From Terebella lapidaria (taxonomy: Eukaryota; Annelida; Polychaeta; Terebellida; Terebellidae), in assembly GCA_949152475.1 (NCBI GenBank), contig OX424557.1:26907462-26971461 (forward strand): a stretch of DNA of 64,000 nucleotides, given 5' to 3'. Below are positions 13,367 through 26,378 of the stretch, in pieces. The position numbers were made by a program, and so were the translations under genes. The notes beneath the pieces were generated by a model, which was given only the letters and a program-made list of their open reading frames with translations, did not search any database and was not told where the DNA came from. Positions within the stretch are counted from its first letter, which is position 1. Each line of letters begins with the position of its first letter.

Positions 13367-15955
13367 CTGTGTGTCAGGATATTCTGTGACTGGTCAGACA
13401 TATAAAGCACCACTTGGTACCTAATTCACTCGGACTCATATATTGGACAAATAACTAACTCGGACAACCAAATATAATTTTTGAACGTTTATTAAGTAGA
13501 CAATATGTACAATAAATGACAGCTGGGTAATATTAAAATAGCGCTTCGAGCAACACTGCTCCCGTTACAATAATTTCAATCTTGAACTGCTGTACTAGAC
13601 GCTCCCGCGTTGCTTGGAGGTTAGCGGCGACCCGACTTGAATTCTTGAGTTTTCCCACGTAGTTCTTCCCCGTATGTATACGTCTGTTGTCGGCTCTCTA
13701 GTTCAGCCCTGTTCTAGGCGTCTGTTACAACGTCTGTTACATCATATCAGGTTCCCGACCCTGAAGCTAAATAAATCAAACAAATAGCACATGTCCTAAC
13801 CCACCTAACTATCTTACCCTATCCCCGACCTATCGATAAAATCCAACATATATACATGTACTCACGGTGAAAGTGTCAAGTCCTCCACACAATTCACATA
13901 ATACTGGTAAAATCACATAGCACTACATCGCACTATCACTACTGCCTCTGTCTGGTGCAGTCGCTGAGCTCCCGGTTGCATTGTAACAAACACAAATTAG
14001 CCTCGAGTTTATATATCCTAGTGAGCGTCTGTGGTCACCAGGCGTGAACAAGCACAACAGGATTAACCAAATGAATGCAATAACATATATACATTGCTCT
14101 GCCACGAGTTCCACTGAAATAATATACATATAACTAAACTCAACTCTGAAATAACACACACTATAATACTTCACTCTTCGGGTACTACTCGCAATGGGAC
14201 TTGCCACTGCTCAACAATAACGTGAAGCCCGCTACGGGAATAATCTAGTAAACAACATGTCACATATTCGTGACACTGTGCTCAGTTCAATAACTTGTAG
14301 TAGTATTTAATGTAAGTCTGTGTGATTCTGACTGTGTAAGTCTGTATGCTTATGTTTGATAGTAATCTAACATCAATATTGAAGAGTGGCAAATTCCCAT
14401 CGGAATGCAATTGCACAGATAGTGATATGAACAGCCGGAATGTCCAATTTGCCCAACGTTTTTTTTCTGAACCAGAGGAATTATCGTTGCGAGTTTGAAC
14501 GGTCTGAGTCCGATAGAATTTGTCTGATGAACTTGTTCATACTACTGATGCATACATGGATGAATATATGGCTTCCAGAATACGAGATGGCCTATGCGTT
14601 CTCGCTGAAAGCGCAACAGACACAACGAATTAGCGAGAATTTAAACAAGTCTGCATGTAACCTGGTCTATGAACTGTGTATGTATCAACTGAGCCTCGAA
14701 CGATTGATGGAAGACGTTTTCTGCCATTGACACTGTTTTCATACCTTATGGTTTACTGTACCCTTTTGTATGAAATTGTTAAATAACGGTTCCATCTCCA
14801 TACATCAATATTGACTGTTTGTTCTGACCAAAAAGTGTCCAGAAATTACGGAAACACAGCAGCTCGCAGTGACACTTCATTTGTTGCTGCGACCAGGATT
14901 TGCAGCCTGCCGAATAACTAGGCAATGCAACATAACACTCCCACAAACTTGTTTTTGTCATTCGATCACCTATTTTCGCAAGGATTTGGACTTACGTACA
15001 AAGTTATAATGAATAATACATATATAGGATTATTGATCACACAAGATGTTTCGTCCTTGATAAAACTGTAGGGTATCAGACCTTGTATATCTAAAAATAC
15101 TAAGATGTGTTAGCGCCTGAGATCTGACTGGTGCTTACACATTTTAGTATTGGGTATAAAAATACTAAGTAGTTGAAAGAGATAGAGCCGCTGATAATGG
15201 ATACGAATTCAGCCTATTGTTCGTTCGATTATTGAAGGTCAATAATATAACAAGATGCAAAGCTCCATATTCTGATTTTTCTAACTTGTTCACACCGGTT
15301 TTTGTCTTTTTGACGATATTTATGCAATGCTAAATGATATCGTTCTATAACCTGGCACACATCACCTGGGATTCAAACGGCAATTTTCTACCGAATTTCA
15401 GACCTCTATTGCAAAAATTGAAGAAGTTGGCTATCTTCCCCAATGTTAAATTTCAGTCTAAAATGGGATCTCGAGAATCTGAATGTATTCCAGGATTTTG
15501 TCTGGTTTACATCCATCAGGACTTGAAATATGATTATAATTTTGGACCAGAAGGCACAATGGGTTGTATTCCATACAAACATGTTGCTATTGGGCGATTG
15601 CACGGCTTCAAAAGCAACAAAATCGGGTGATGACCCAGAACTTCAATGATGGGGCTAAATTTAACATTGAGGTAGATTTTTTGTTCTGTTGGTGACCCGG
15701 ACTTCAAATGATATGCATGTTTCAAGTAGCGATGGCAAGGTCATACGGAAATGAATTTGATCTATTGTATAGACTCTCCTTTTCAATAAAGTTATCTGAT
15801 GTTGTTGGGTAGTTTCGTCCGCACATATGATTGTGTTACTTGCAGACAGTTCAATTTACATTGTCTCAGTTTTCCTTGTAATACAATTACACCTGGGACA
15901 TCGTATTGTGCTATACCACCTGCAACCTGTGTGTTGTCTGGGACCCTGGTGTAGT
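11090..15955 (+). repeat. Duplicated block series, unit 2
   Basis: Shorter than unit 1 but in the same order: about 11098, 11530, 11990, 12190, 12600, 12920-13330, 14285, 14370-14900 and 15715-15955. The solo LTR 13372-14275 interrupts it between the 12920-13330 and 14285 blocks. Removing the LTR restores the order seen in unit 1. Confidence 0.5.
13372..14275 (-). mobile_element. Solo LTR (LTR retrotransposon remnant), 904 bp, with 5-bp target-site duplication
   Basis: The element begins TGTCAGGATA and ends TTCGTGACA on the plus strand, so it has TG...CA ends with a short TGTCA/TGACA inverted terminus. It is flanked on both sides by CTGTG (13367-13371 and 14276-14280). Read on the minus strand it has a TATATAA box (about 14005) and a downstream AATAAA (about 13488), in the order expected for U3 then U5. 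No gag or pol lies beside it, so it is most simply a solo LTR left after recombination between two LTRs. Whether it belongs to the same family as the gag fragment at 1-2350 cannot be told. Confidence 0.75.
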
Positions 15956-16007
15956 TTATAATACACATTGATGCAAGTTTTGTCGTCTCATCTGGAACAA
16001 TTTTCAT
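14276..16007. repeat. Gene-free stretch, end of unit 2
   Basis: Non-coding. 14370-14900 is a diverged copy of 7545-8480 and shares the words ATTCTGACCAAAAAGTG and GAAACACAGCAGC. 15715-15990 is a diverged copy of 10850-11130. The open frames at 14440-14730 and 15334-15630 have no recognisable domain and are not preserved in the sister blocks. Confidence 0.5.
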
Positions 16008-16838
16008 AAGTATATAATATATAAATTATGCTAATTTCAATAGTGTTGAATTATATAGGGTGGGCTATTAAAAATGTTACCGAAAACGATATGCATACTA
16101 ATCCAGATATAAAATAATATCAAGAGTTAAATGGGATTAAAATTGAATAATGTGAAATATTTCTATCATGGCTTTCTTAAAACACTTTTTATGTGTCTTA
16201 ATAAATTGGTTACCATGGTGTCACCACTTTAGCAATGTCAAATGTAAGAATCAATCTATTACCACCAATATAGCGAAATTTTGATGATTCCAATAACAAA
16301 CAAAAAATATAACATTTTGCAATAGAAACAAAGCCCGACCAAATACTTTATCAAATGACACACTGGTGTCGTCAGGGGCAGATAGTGTGGTAAATATAGT
16401 TGTTTATAGTTGTGGTAAATATAAGTATATAATATATAAATTATGCTACTTTCAATAGTGTTGAATTATATAGGGTGGGCTATTAAAAATGTTACCGAAA
16501 ACAATATGCATACTAATCCAGATATAAAATAATATCAAGAGTTAAATGGGATTAAAATTGAATAATGTGAAATATTTCTATCATGGCTTTCTTAAAACAC
16601 TTTTTATGTGTCCTAATAAATTGGTTACCATGGTGTCACCACTTTAGCAATGTCAAATGTAAGAATCAATCTATTACCACCAATATAGCGAAATTTTGAT
16701 GATTCCAATAACAAACAAAAAATATAACATTTTGCAATAGAAACAAAGCCCGACTAAATACTTTATCAAAAGACACGCTGGCGTCGTCAGGGGCAGACAG
16801 TGTGGAAAATAATATTATGGTTGTTTCTACTGTACACC
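16008..16838. repeat. Nearly perfect 415-bp tandem duplication
   Basis: The segment starting at 16008 is repeated starting at 16423, an offset of 415 bases, and the copies differ at only a few positions (for example GCTAATTTC against GCTACTTTC and CGATATG against CAATATG). Each copy joins about 200 bases of otherwise unseen sequence (beginning AAGTATATAATAT) to part of the dispersed 365-bp repeat in minus orientation. The high identity stands out against the strong divergence of nearby repeats, so the duplication is recent. Confidence 0.85.
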
Positions 16839-17235
16839 TGATGGAATTAGTATACAACTGCCCAACAACCTATGAAAATAATTTAGAAATCATAGACCCC
16901 ATGGAATAGATATATGACAAGTACATAAGTACCTGATCATAAGCCAAAAGGCTACTGAGTTGATGGTATCCTCGGGGACAAAATTATCGTCCACCAGCAG
17001 TGACACCGGCTCAGTGGTATGAATGTAAGAATCAATCTATTAGCACCAATATAGCGAAATGTTGATGATTCCAATAACAAACATAAAATACAACAATTTG
17101 CAATAGAAACAAAGCCCGACCAAATACTTTATCAAATGACACACTGGTGTCGTCGGGGCAGATAGTGTGGTAAATATAGTTGTTTCTACTGTACACCTGA
17201 TGGAAATGGTATACCTGATGGAATTAATCAAAAGT
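16225..17235 (-). repeat. Dispersed ~365-bp repeat (family R1), multi-copy cluster
   Basis: The conserved word GTAAGAATCAATCTATTA occurs at about 16246, 16660 and 17025. The last two are 365 bases apart and bound a complete monomer. The monomer includes the words TCAGGGGCAGA, ACTGTACACCTGATGGAAT, CTGCCCAACAACCTATGAAA and ACAAGTACATAAGTACCTGAT. Other copies lie near 18520, 28840, 33540, 34770, 35345, 37310-39205, 44590 and 48290, with an end fragment at 21319-21346. Confidence 0.8.
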
Positions 17236-18519
17236 AGCCATTTGGTCTTCATGAACTCCATCGTGGCAAAGTGCAGTGGTCCAGAACAGATATGAATCGT
17301 TGAACATTATTTCAAAAATCAGTTTAGATTAATGAACCATCACTTCCAACAACACAACAAACTAGAAGAATACTTCCATGAAAGGGCACCGAAAAAAGTG
17401 TTGTGGAGGGGTGTATATTGGATGATTGACCGAGCAGAACACCGGCCATTCTGGTTCACCCAGCACAGTGAGGATCACGCCACACACTGGTCTTTTTTTC
17501 GATCATTCTTCACTGATAATATTGTTTGACATTTTCAACGAACAATGGGATATCTCATTGTTTTTAATTGGTTTTACGTGTATCTTGGATAATTGAAAGT
17601 CAATTCGAACACAAAGTGCAATGCTCCTTTCTGCTAGTGTTTCGGCCAACTTTCGGTACCCTTTATTAGCGCACCCTGTATATTAGGTACCTTTCAATTT
17701 CTCCGATGCGTTGTAATCATCGGGATTAAATGAATACACGTTTTCAGTACAATAGTTATTTTGTTGGCACGTACAACATATTGTCATATACTTTTTTCAA
17801 CGTTTAACTGCCACACGGATTTAATGAACCTAATTTTGATATAAGACTATCCCTCAAGCATCAGCGTACCTGTGACAGTAAAAGCAAATTAGATCTCTTG
17901 TATTTTGATATTCCCCCGGCACATGGTAACGGTGTCTGAATTCATGTTGAAGACAATATACGAGCATCACATATCTTCGGGGATGTCCCTAGTTCATAAA
18001 TCACACTGTTACCCGAGTGAAGAATCTGGAGTTCATGTAATATATATATGTCACTGGCGCAAGTCGAGTGGACTTTCAACTTGAATGATACTTTAATTTA
18101 GCCTGTGTGGAAAGTGTACATGTAAATTTAAATGGGGTTCATTTTTTGGATATTATTGAATTTTTAAATGGATATTTCAATTAATGATGAGAATATATTT
18201 TCTCCCCATCACCATAAACACAATATGAACAAAGAAAAGTAGGGCCTAAACTATGGTGGTATTCGAAATGTGTTATAATGTGATGAGAAGGTGATTGTAT
18301 TGGACGTACTCTTAATACAAATAGATGATCATGTTTTAGAACCCCTGTGTCTTATTGAATGGTTTGGCATGTTATCTTCGATTCAGTCAACGAACCGGAC
18401 ATATGCATTAAGACCACCGGTGATTAGTCGACGCATCATTCATAGACAATGTGCGCATGGCATCAACACATTTTCTATTCTTCAAGGAATATTGCGGTTG
18501 AATGAAATATTGCGGTTGA

Positions 18520-18697
18520 ATCAGGGGCAGATAGTGTGTCGAGTGTAGTTGTTTTTACTGTACACCAGATGGAATTAGTATACAGCTGCCCAACAACCTA
18601 TAAAAATAATTTCGAAATCCGAAACAAACCCCCACGGAATAGAAATATGACAAGTACATAAGTACCTGATCACGAGCCAAAAGGCTGCTGAGTTGAT
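18520..18697 (-). repeat. R1 repeat fragment
   Basis: It matches the middle of the R1 monomer, from the ATCAGGGGCAGATAGTGTG word through CTGCCCAACAACCTATAAAA to AAGGCTGCTGAGTTGAT. Both ends are missing. Confidence 0.75.
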
Positions 18698-20357
18698 ATA
18701 TTGCACAAAGAGGTCAATCACGAACATGAGTGTATCACAATGGACATACCCAATGGATTATACATCAATCGTTGTGATCTAATGTCAAGACGATCGGTAC
18801 AAGTACGAATGCATACTTCCATACAATGCATACTTTCTGTCCCCGGACTATGAGATTGGATAACGGACCCTGTTTTGTTTGCTCGGAATACTTAATACTG
18901 GGTATTGATTCCACGTCTATTCCAGTGACACTGTGATAGCAGGTCCAGCACCAGATTACCCCAGCTACGCCACTGAAACATTTCGATGTCACTTCCCACC
19001 TTTTAGTGTCATTAATCAGTGATAAGCAACTATCAAGGATGGCAATTTTCTCAGGGTGTCTTCATGATTATCGCTGTAATTGAATGTTGATGACGAAGAC
19101 CGGCTCTTCCTGTTGTTGGACACAGGGACTGTCTAATTGGACTTCGGCGCACACTGGCGGCTTGGGATATCAGCATGATTGACTCTGGGTACGTCAAATA
19201 ATCTCGTAAGTCCTTTGTGGTTCAATGTTGGTATTATCATACCTCAATTTGATTTGGCGTATGGATGTGTCATTCCCCATGCACTGCTGCTTTTCCCGTA
19301 CAAGCATATTTTGCCGTTTTACTTTCGCTTGTCACATTTGAAATGAAATTGTCATCGGTCTGTCATCAGCACGAACGATATCACAATATACTTGTGTGTA
19401 TTCATTAATTTACAGTACGTCATATTGACGGTATATCCTTTGAACCATGGAATACAGCTACCCGATTCCATTTGATTTCAAATCTACATAATGACATTTG
19501 ATAACCACACTCGCTTAAAATTAACCTAATATATTTTAAGTAAAAACGAATATAATTTTGCTATTATATATAAATAGATATAGATTCCGGTCTAGAAAAA
19601 CTAAAATAGTGGAAATGAAGGCAAACTATTCGCATTTGATTTGGTGAAAAAATCAGACCATCAGTATCCTTAAATGCAACAGCTCTGTTGTGGGGAAGTG
19701 TTCACCAATACTCGGTAATCACTGGCCTTGTGCACCCCTGTGATGTTGAATGTCCTCATCATCTCGCCCTCTGTACGAACTGTTAAACTAATGGCTACCA
19801 TGCATGTTACGTCCTTTGTCATTCAGTGACTTGTGTAATGTCAATTGAACGGCATCCCGACATCGTAACATGCAAACTAAATGACTGTACATAAATCCCA
19901 TCCAAGACGGGCAGTAGGGAATGTCTATGGTTTCCGACGTCACATTCCATACTTTTAGTGGACTGTTGTCCGTAATCGATCGGGTGACAAAACATCTTGC
20001 TGTTTGCATGTAGATTTTCGATGCTCTCTAACTAATTCTTATCTGATCACACATATAGCATAGATTGCTTGCTTCAGTCCATCTAAATATCACTGCTTTG
20101 TTTCTACACATGACTATGACTGGTTACAATTATCATTTCTTGAATGCTGGTGATTGTGAATGATTCAGGGCTGAACTCCACAGTACTTTACATAAATCAA
20201 TTTAGGGTTTTACCAAACATAAACATTGGCGTCAGGACACATTTAGGAAAGCACAGAAGTTTAATTCAATGGGCTACCTGCGCCAATTGCAAATTCATTG
20301 AAGTTATTCGGTAAAGACGCTCCTTGTATTTCATGCACTCTTCTGGGAAACCCCAAA

Positions 20358-20483
20358 ATGCATAGCGAAGTCAGTATTGTTGACAAATTTCATCGCCTTA
20401 CTTGTCAGCACCGACCCGACATGCATGGCGAAGTCAGTATTGCTGACAAATTTCTGTCGCCTTACTGGTCAGCACCGATCATG
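20358..20483 (+). repeat. Two-copy 63-bp tandem repeat
   Basis: ATGCATAGCGAAGTCAGTAT at 20358 recurs as ATGCATGGCGAAGTCAGTAT at 20421. The 63-base period is a whole number of codons, and a 76-codon frame at 20298-20528 stays open across both copies. The frame has no recognisable domain, so I treat it as a repeat and not as a gene. Confidence 0.7.
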
Positions 20484-22849
20484 TCCTATGAATATCGATT
20501 AATTTTATCATGCATGATTGAACTATGAAAATTTGAATATCATTATTTGGCAAGGTGGGCCAAAATACAGAAAGACACATTTTAAAGAATAACATTTGAT
20601 TTTAGAGGCTTATGGATAATTTGCTGTTCATTTGGCACTCAGTACACATTTTTTCTGATAACTTTACATCATGGGAAGAGATAAAATCTATGAGTGAATA
20701 TGCAACGTCTGTAGGGATATAGCAATGTTTTTTTTAAATATAGGTTATTGTTATTAGAATTTTCGATCCTGAAATGTTTGTGCCTGTTTGTCCGGGCCCC
20801 GGGCCCTGATATACTAAAAACGCACTAATTTCAGCTGGTTCCGTTTTGCGAGGTCTCCCGCAGTGACGGGCAGGGAGTGATCCCACGGTGGACATACGTT
20901 GCGCACTATTGTGCGGGCTTTGCCTGTTTACTATGCTGTGAACTGTAGTTCACAATGTCTCATGTCAGATGTCAGGGATGTTTGTGTGGTATAGCGGGGG
21001 TCGCAAATATTGTCACTCTGTTTGCCCAGGCAGTGATTTTTCGCACGCGCTGATATAACGCTGATGTAATAGAATCATATTAGAATCGCACTTAGAATAG
21101 GATATAGGCATATGCGCATAGAAGAATCCTGAAGTGAAGACTCGAGCACTGGGGAATAATAGGCGAGATATTAATTTAATTCATAAATAAAAAAAAAACC
21201 AGCAAAACATTTCCTCCGGACATATTCTTAAGGTGCGATTGCACGTAACCAACCCAAGTGCAATGTGAATTTAACAATTCTAACCTAGAACATACTATGG
21301 CATTTCCACATGGTTTAGATGTAAGTATCAATCTATTACCACCAATACACATGGTACAAGGATTGAAACTTGCTATAGGCATACTGTAATTAGCAACACC
21401 TCGATCATGTTCAAACTTTCCCATGAACATGGGAAAGTGAATACCGACAAACTATCACGCTACAGGCAACGGGTGATCGCAGTCCCAAATGTTAGTCGGT
21501 TTTTGAATTTTTTGTGTCTCTATTTATATCAATCGTACTCATCATAATTCAACGTCATACAACTACAACATCCGTAATGTGATGCCTCGTAATTTTCAAA
21601 ATAATGCAATTAAGATCCTTACTTTTCAATTAAACCAGCATTTCCTGCACCAGAGGGCCTAACGCGTCTAGTTTGGAAGGCTGTCTCGAGTTATCAATTA
21701 TCAAAACATATTCATGACCGGTAAAATATCAGAATTCCATATTTTTGTATATTTTATCATTTCTGTAACTCAAACAAACCCATAAACACATCCCATTATA
21801 GAGCGACAGAAAATATCTCGTTATATATTTCTGGTGGTTGCATAAATTGAACAAAATATAGAAGGCACTGTACGGTGTATTTACTGGAAGGTCAAGTCAA
21901 GTCAAAACCCCATATCATGCTTGCCCATAACTTTTGATCAATGGATCAACTTAAAATTTCATATTTTCTATTGGGAATAAAGCTATCTTTGACACTGAAA
22001 AACACTGGTAATGTGAATGATTCTTTCACTGACCATAATATAATAGTGTATGCATAAATATATGGAATAAAGAAAGGTCTATTTGCTTTTGCAGAAGGCA
22101 CATCAAGCACCATGAATAACCAGATTCTGAGGATTGATGGAAGACGTTTTCTGCCGTTGATACAATTTCTTATCGTATGTGGCATGCGATTTCTATCAAG
22201 CTTGATAAAATGGTTTCATTTCCATCCATCATAGAAACACAGCAGCAGTCCATGGAATAACCAGGGCCATACCAGCTATTATACCACCCCCAAAATGGGT
22301 TTGGATACCTACAAATGTCACAAGATATATAACTCATATGAGCATTGATGCTGAACCATGCAGGATTATTTTTGACTCCACTTATGGATCAACAAAGTGT
22401 TTATTGTTGAGGAACTGCCGGTGTCAGACAACATTCAGCGACTGTATCTCGCTGTATCTGAAATGTATTGATTGTTTTATCGCATACCAATACCATGCAA
22501 ATAATAATTTGTATACGAATATATAGGAATTACCATCATTTCTCAGATTCTTATGTTCACCAAGTGGAGATATTCCCTATGAACTGACACGGAAAACACG
22601 AATAACCCTTGATTTTCGGCTGACGATCCCGACCTTGATTGAAATATTTAATCTTATTCTGTTTCAAGTGATGCTTGACGCCACACAGAAATCACTTCGT
22701 GCCGAAATTCAATCAATCTTGGATAAACTCTCTTTTTCAATGTAGTGGGCTAATGTTGTTAGAAGGTTTATTCCCCAAACATGAGTGTGTTTTGATAACT
22801 GGATCCTGAAGACCTTGTTATATGCGTTTCATATACATCCTGTATATAG

Positions 22850-25800
22850 CTAACAGTGATGATAACATCCACAGCAGAGGATCTTTATGACATGCACTCG
22901 ATTAGTTATTGTTTCATTAAATATGTGTTATTATATCTTCCTCAAGTCCAAAAGAACTCTATCATTCCTGCAACGACACACAGTGATCGATGGGCATACG
23001 TTCAATTGGCTACAGAAATGTTCTCAAATGAAAGGATGGCGAGCCCATGTGACACACAATATCCCAAATTTCTGGGAACGTGTAGAATGTTCAACATTGA
23101 CATAAGTGTTAATGATATTACCGTCGGGTGCAACATGGTTACGTCCGTTGAGAGCATCAATAGTTTTCGATCCATTTCACGATGATTTTCCCCGTAGCGT
23201 GTGCTAACAAGGGTTGTGGGTTTGTGACTTAAGCGTAATGGATTAGGCTTCAGATGTCCTCCAACCATTATTAACATTGGTTGACTTTTCTTTGTACTTT
23301 TTGGAGAAGGAGTTCCATGATTGACATGTTCAGTTTGCTATTTATTAACAGCAAAAAATCCCGACGAGCTATTTATTAACGGAAAATAATACACAAACTC
23401 TTATTTTGTAAAAAAAAAAAAAACGTATGCTTAGGCATTGATCTTGCTCAGTATGGACTGAACAAGGATAGACATCTCCCGACTGAGAAACCGATAATTA
23501 GTTCATATGGATTTTGGGAATACATCAAGGTAATTCAATTCCGCATAGTTTCTTTTATAAATATTATCGAGGAGCTTCCTGTTTGTTCAGTATGTATCTG
23601 TATAGAATTTGCATGATTTGTTACGCACATACCTTGCAATTGACTTTGATGTTCGTATCAATAATGATGTGTAAGCCACAGTTTTTGGGCCTTGGAAAAC
23701 ATGTTCCGGATTCCCATAGTATTACATGTATACCATATAGAAAATGTCGATGTACAAATGAGAAGACGAAGTCGGAGGTTTCCATATAAAACTGTGGGTA
23801 CAACATACTGTCACATACTTTGTTCAGCATGTAACTGACAGGGAAGCTAAATGAACCTAATTTTGATACAACACTAACCGTCAAACAGCAGCTTTCCTGC
23901 GAGGAAGAACAAATGAGATATGTTATATTTCGATATTCGCCAACAGTATCCAAAATTTCACGTTGAACGCTATATGAGCAGCGTTTACCTGTACGGATGC
24001 CCCTTGATCATCAACCACAGCACTCATTTTGTTACCTGATTGGATATTCTGGGGTCCCTGTACTTTCTTAACCGCCTTGTGCGAGTTGGGTGCACGTTTT
24101 AGTTGAATGATATCTTCAATATATATATTATTGACTATTATTCGACTTCTGATGGAAGTTCAGTTCAGAACTTTCTTCTACGGCCTGGCAAATTATTTCC
24201 CGGGTGAATCCAATTATGTTTATACCAAGCCATAGAAAAAAACCACACAGAAACAGGGCCTACAACATTGCGTTGTTCATCGGGGAAAAATGTCATATGC
24301 AATGGGACTGGTGAGGGGGTGACTATGTAGGCGAAATAGACATACTGTAGTGAATGTTATTGAATGGTTTGACATGTTATCTTTGATCCTGACAGCGACT
24401 CAGCCATTTGCATTGTGGTCCCCACTGGAGATCAGTCGATGCATCAGTTCTTCTCAGTAACTGATATATTGTGTGTATGGCACCAATACATTTCACTGAC
24501 AGTTCGCCGTGGGAGAGAAAAAACACGTTTGGAATATATATGTTTGGAATACATATATACATATGTATGAAATAGCATCATTCATCTAATTTCTGTCTAT
24601 CATAGCTGTCAACTACGAAGATAGATATCCAGACCAACAGGTTTCATGAGCACCAGTGAAATGACACAGCAATGAACGCCGCATGAAAATAAAGATTCGA
24701 AAGAAGCCAATGCAAAAATTTGAGTATAGCACAAAGGACATTTCCTGCATACGCAGGTTTCCATTTTTATGACGATATGCATCCTAATAATTTAATTTGA
24801 TATCAAGAAAAATCGTGATACCATGTCACGAGGAGGATTGGGACAAATATGAATGCATACTCCAGTGATAATGTGATAGCAAGGCCAGCACCGGATTACC
24901 TCAGCCACGACACACGAACAGTTCGAGTTCGATTACCACATTCTGCTATCAATGATCAATGACGAGCCACTCTCAAGGATGGCGGTTTAGTCAAGACGCC
25001 TGTTTGATTATCGCTGTAATTGATAGTTGATGGTGAAGACCGGATCTCTCTGTTGTTGGAGTGTCTAATTGCAAATGGACACACGCTGGCGATTGGGGGA
25101 TACGTCAGTTTAATACTTCAAGTCATTTGGTTCAATGTTGGTATTTTCATACTTCCATATGAATACTTCCATATACTTCCATACGGACTTTGCATGTGTC
25201 CTTCACATAAAAATTATAAAGCACAATTATTCTCATCCAATATTTGTCCGAATCCAGAACATATTGTCTTATACAGGATGTTTTTTTTCCAATTGAAGCC
25301 TCGAATGAGGCAGACAACTTGGACATAAAGTCATTGCACAGTATTTACAGGCAATCAATTACCATCCTAAATCAACAAAGGGTTTTATAATACTATGTAT
25401 GTTTTAACCGGTTTTTTTCAGCTTCTCATCGAGGCAACATCACATACTGTTCTCAGCCCTTTATTCTCGTGGTTTAGAACAACACGGTGGGTTTAACACT
25501 AACTACCGTCTCCATATCTTGTTTAGAACTGATTTCCGGTGCATATAGTGGATTGTGTACTGTTCTGTACACCCGAAGACCTTCAGTCAAAAACTCATAT
25601 GCTTTGTTTCTCATCATTTGTTTCAAGTGATGTTATACCATATGGTGATGCCACACAGAAATTACCTGACGCCGTAAATTGATTAATCTGTTGCATTGTT
25701 TTTATCAATGTAGCTGGCTAATGTTTTAGATGGTTTCATTCCCACATGGTATCGTGTTGTTTGCAGACGCTCACTTTACCATGGGATGCGTCAGCTCTAT

Positions 25801-25870
25801 CTGGAATATAAAACACCACAGATGATACTGTATTGTCCTGCACCACTTGCCTCCAAACTGTTGTGTGAGG
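22850..25870 (+). repeat. Duplicated block series, unit 4
   Basis: Compact unit of about 3 kb with markers in the standard order: 23020-23330 (as 2640-2960), 23440-23500, 23940-24060, 24370-24460, 24600-24640, 24840-25060 and 25610-25860. It lacks the blocks found at 6360-8480 of unit 1. Confidence 0.5.
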
Positions 25871-26157
25871 TCCTCATGCAGTTTATATTGTACATCGATG
25901 CAAGTTTTGTTCTCTCATCAGAAACACTTTTCGTTTTTCATGACAGGAATTTGGATCATTCTGCTTATTTTATTCGAGCTGATTAGAACAATCAGCACCG
26001 ACAGCTTATCAAAAGATACGCCATCTGGCATATTCTTTGCACCCACCAACGATACTCAACACACAAGCTGTGATTCGTTGATTCTAGAGACCTTGTGTCA
26101 CTTGTCTCATAGTAAACAAGAATACTGTCCACAACAGATGATCTTCGCGACAGATAT

Positions 26158-26163
26158 TTTATT
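26158..26163 (-). terminator. Possible polyadenylation signal of TMEM45-like gene 1
   Basis: TTTATT on the plus strand reads AATAAA in the gene's sense, about 215 bases beyond the stop codon. It is the nearest canonical hexamer that I see. Confidence 0.4.
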
Positions 26164-26378
26164 GATAATTATATTTATCTCATGATTCTAAAGCTCTATT
26201 ATCCGTCCAGTGCACCAGTAACCGAATAGTTAATTTTTCAAGGCTACGAAACTATGCCCAAATGTATGGACCACCTTACGTGATGTAAGCGAAGACAAAC
26301 AATATTATCACAGAAACCAACTCCAATCCGAAGTGAAAATGAAAACAATATGTATCCAACCAAATGAGTTCATGCGGG

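Larger units (their letters stand above)
15955..22850 (+). repeat. Duplicated block series, unit 3
   Basis: Markers in order: about 15955, 17910 (CCCCCGGCACATGGTAACGG), 18360, 18780-19130 (a block ending GATTATCGCTGTAATTGAA), 21640, 22120 and 22650-22790. The 16008-17235 repeat cluster is inserted near its left end. No gene is recognised in this unit. Confidence 0.45.
17236..26150. repeat. Gene-free stretch, rest of units 3 and 4
   Basis: No supported gene. It contains an R1 fragment (18520-18697, minus) and an R1 end fragment (21319-21346). It also holds a 63-bp direct repeat (20358-20483), a GC-rich patch with short hairpins (about 20790-21060) and the unit markers listed separately. Open frames at 22856-23185 and 23621-23953 fall inside blocks whose sister copies are not open, so I do not call them genes. 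Confidence 0.5.

Noticed and set aside
20820..21060. Spliceosomal snRNA gene (U1, U2, U4, U5 or U6)
   Set aside because: I compared the recognisable core words of these RNAs with both strands and found no convincing match.
24377..24562. Related short minus ORFs at 3590-3814 and 24377-24562 ending in similar Asp-Leu-Gln-Trp peptides
   Set aside because: Both fall in the same duplicated block (unit marker near 3590, 11990, 18360, 24370), and the frame is not kept in the other copies.
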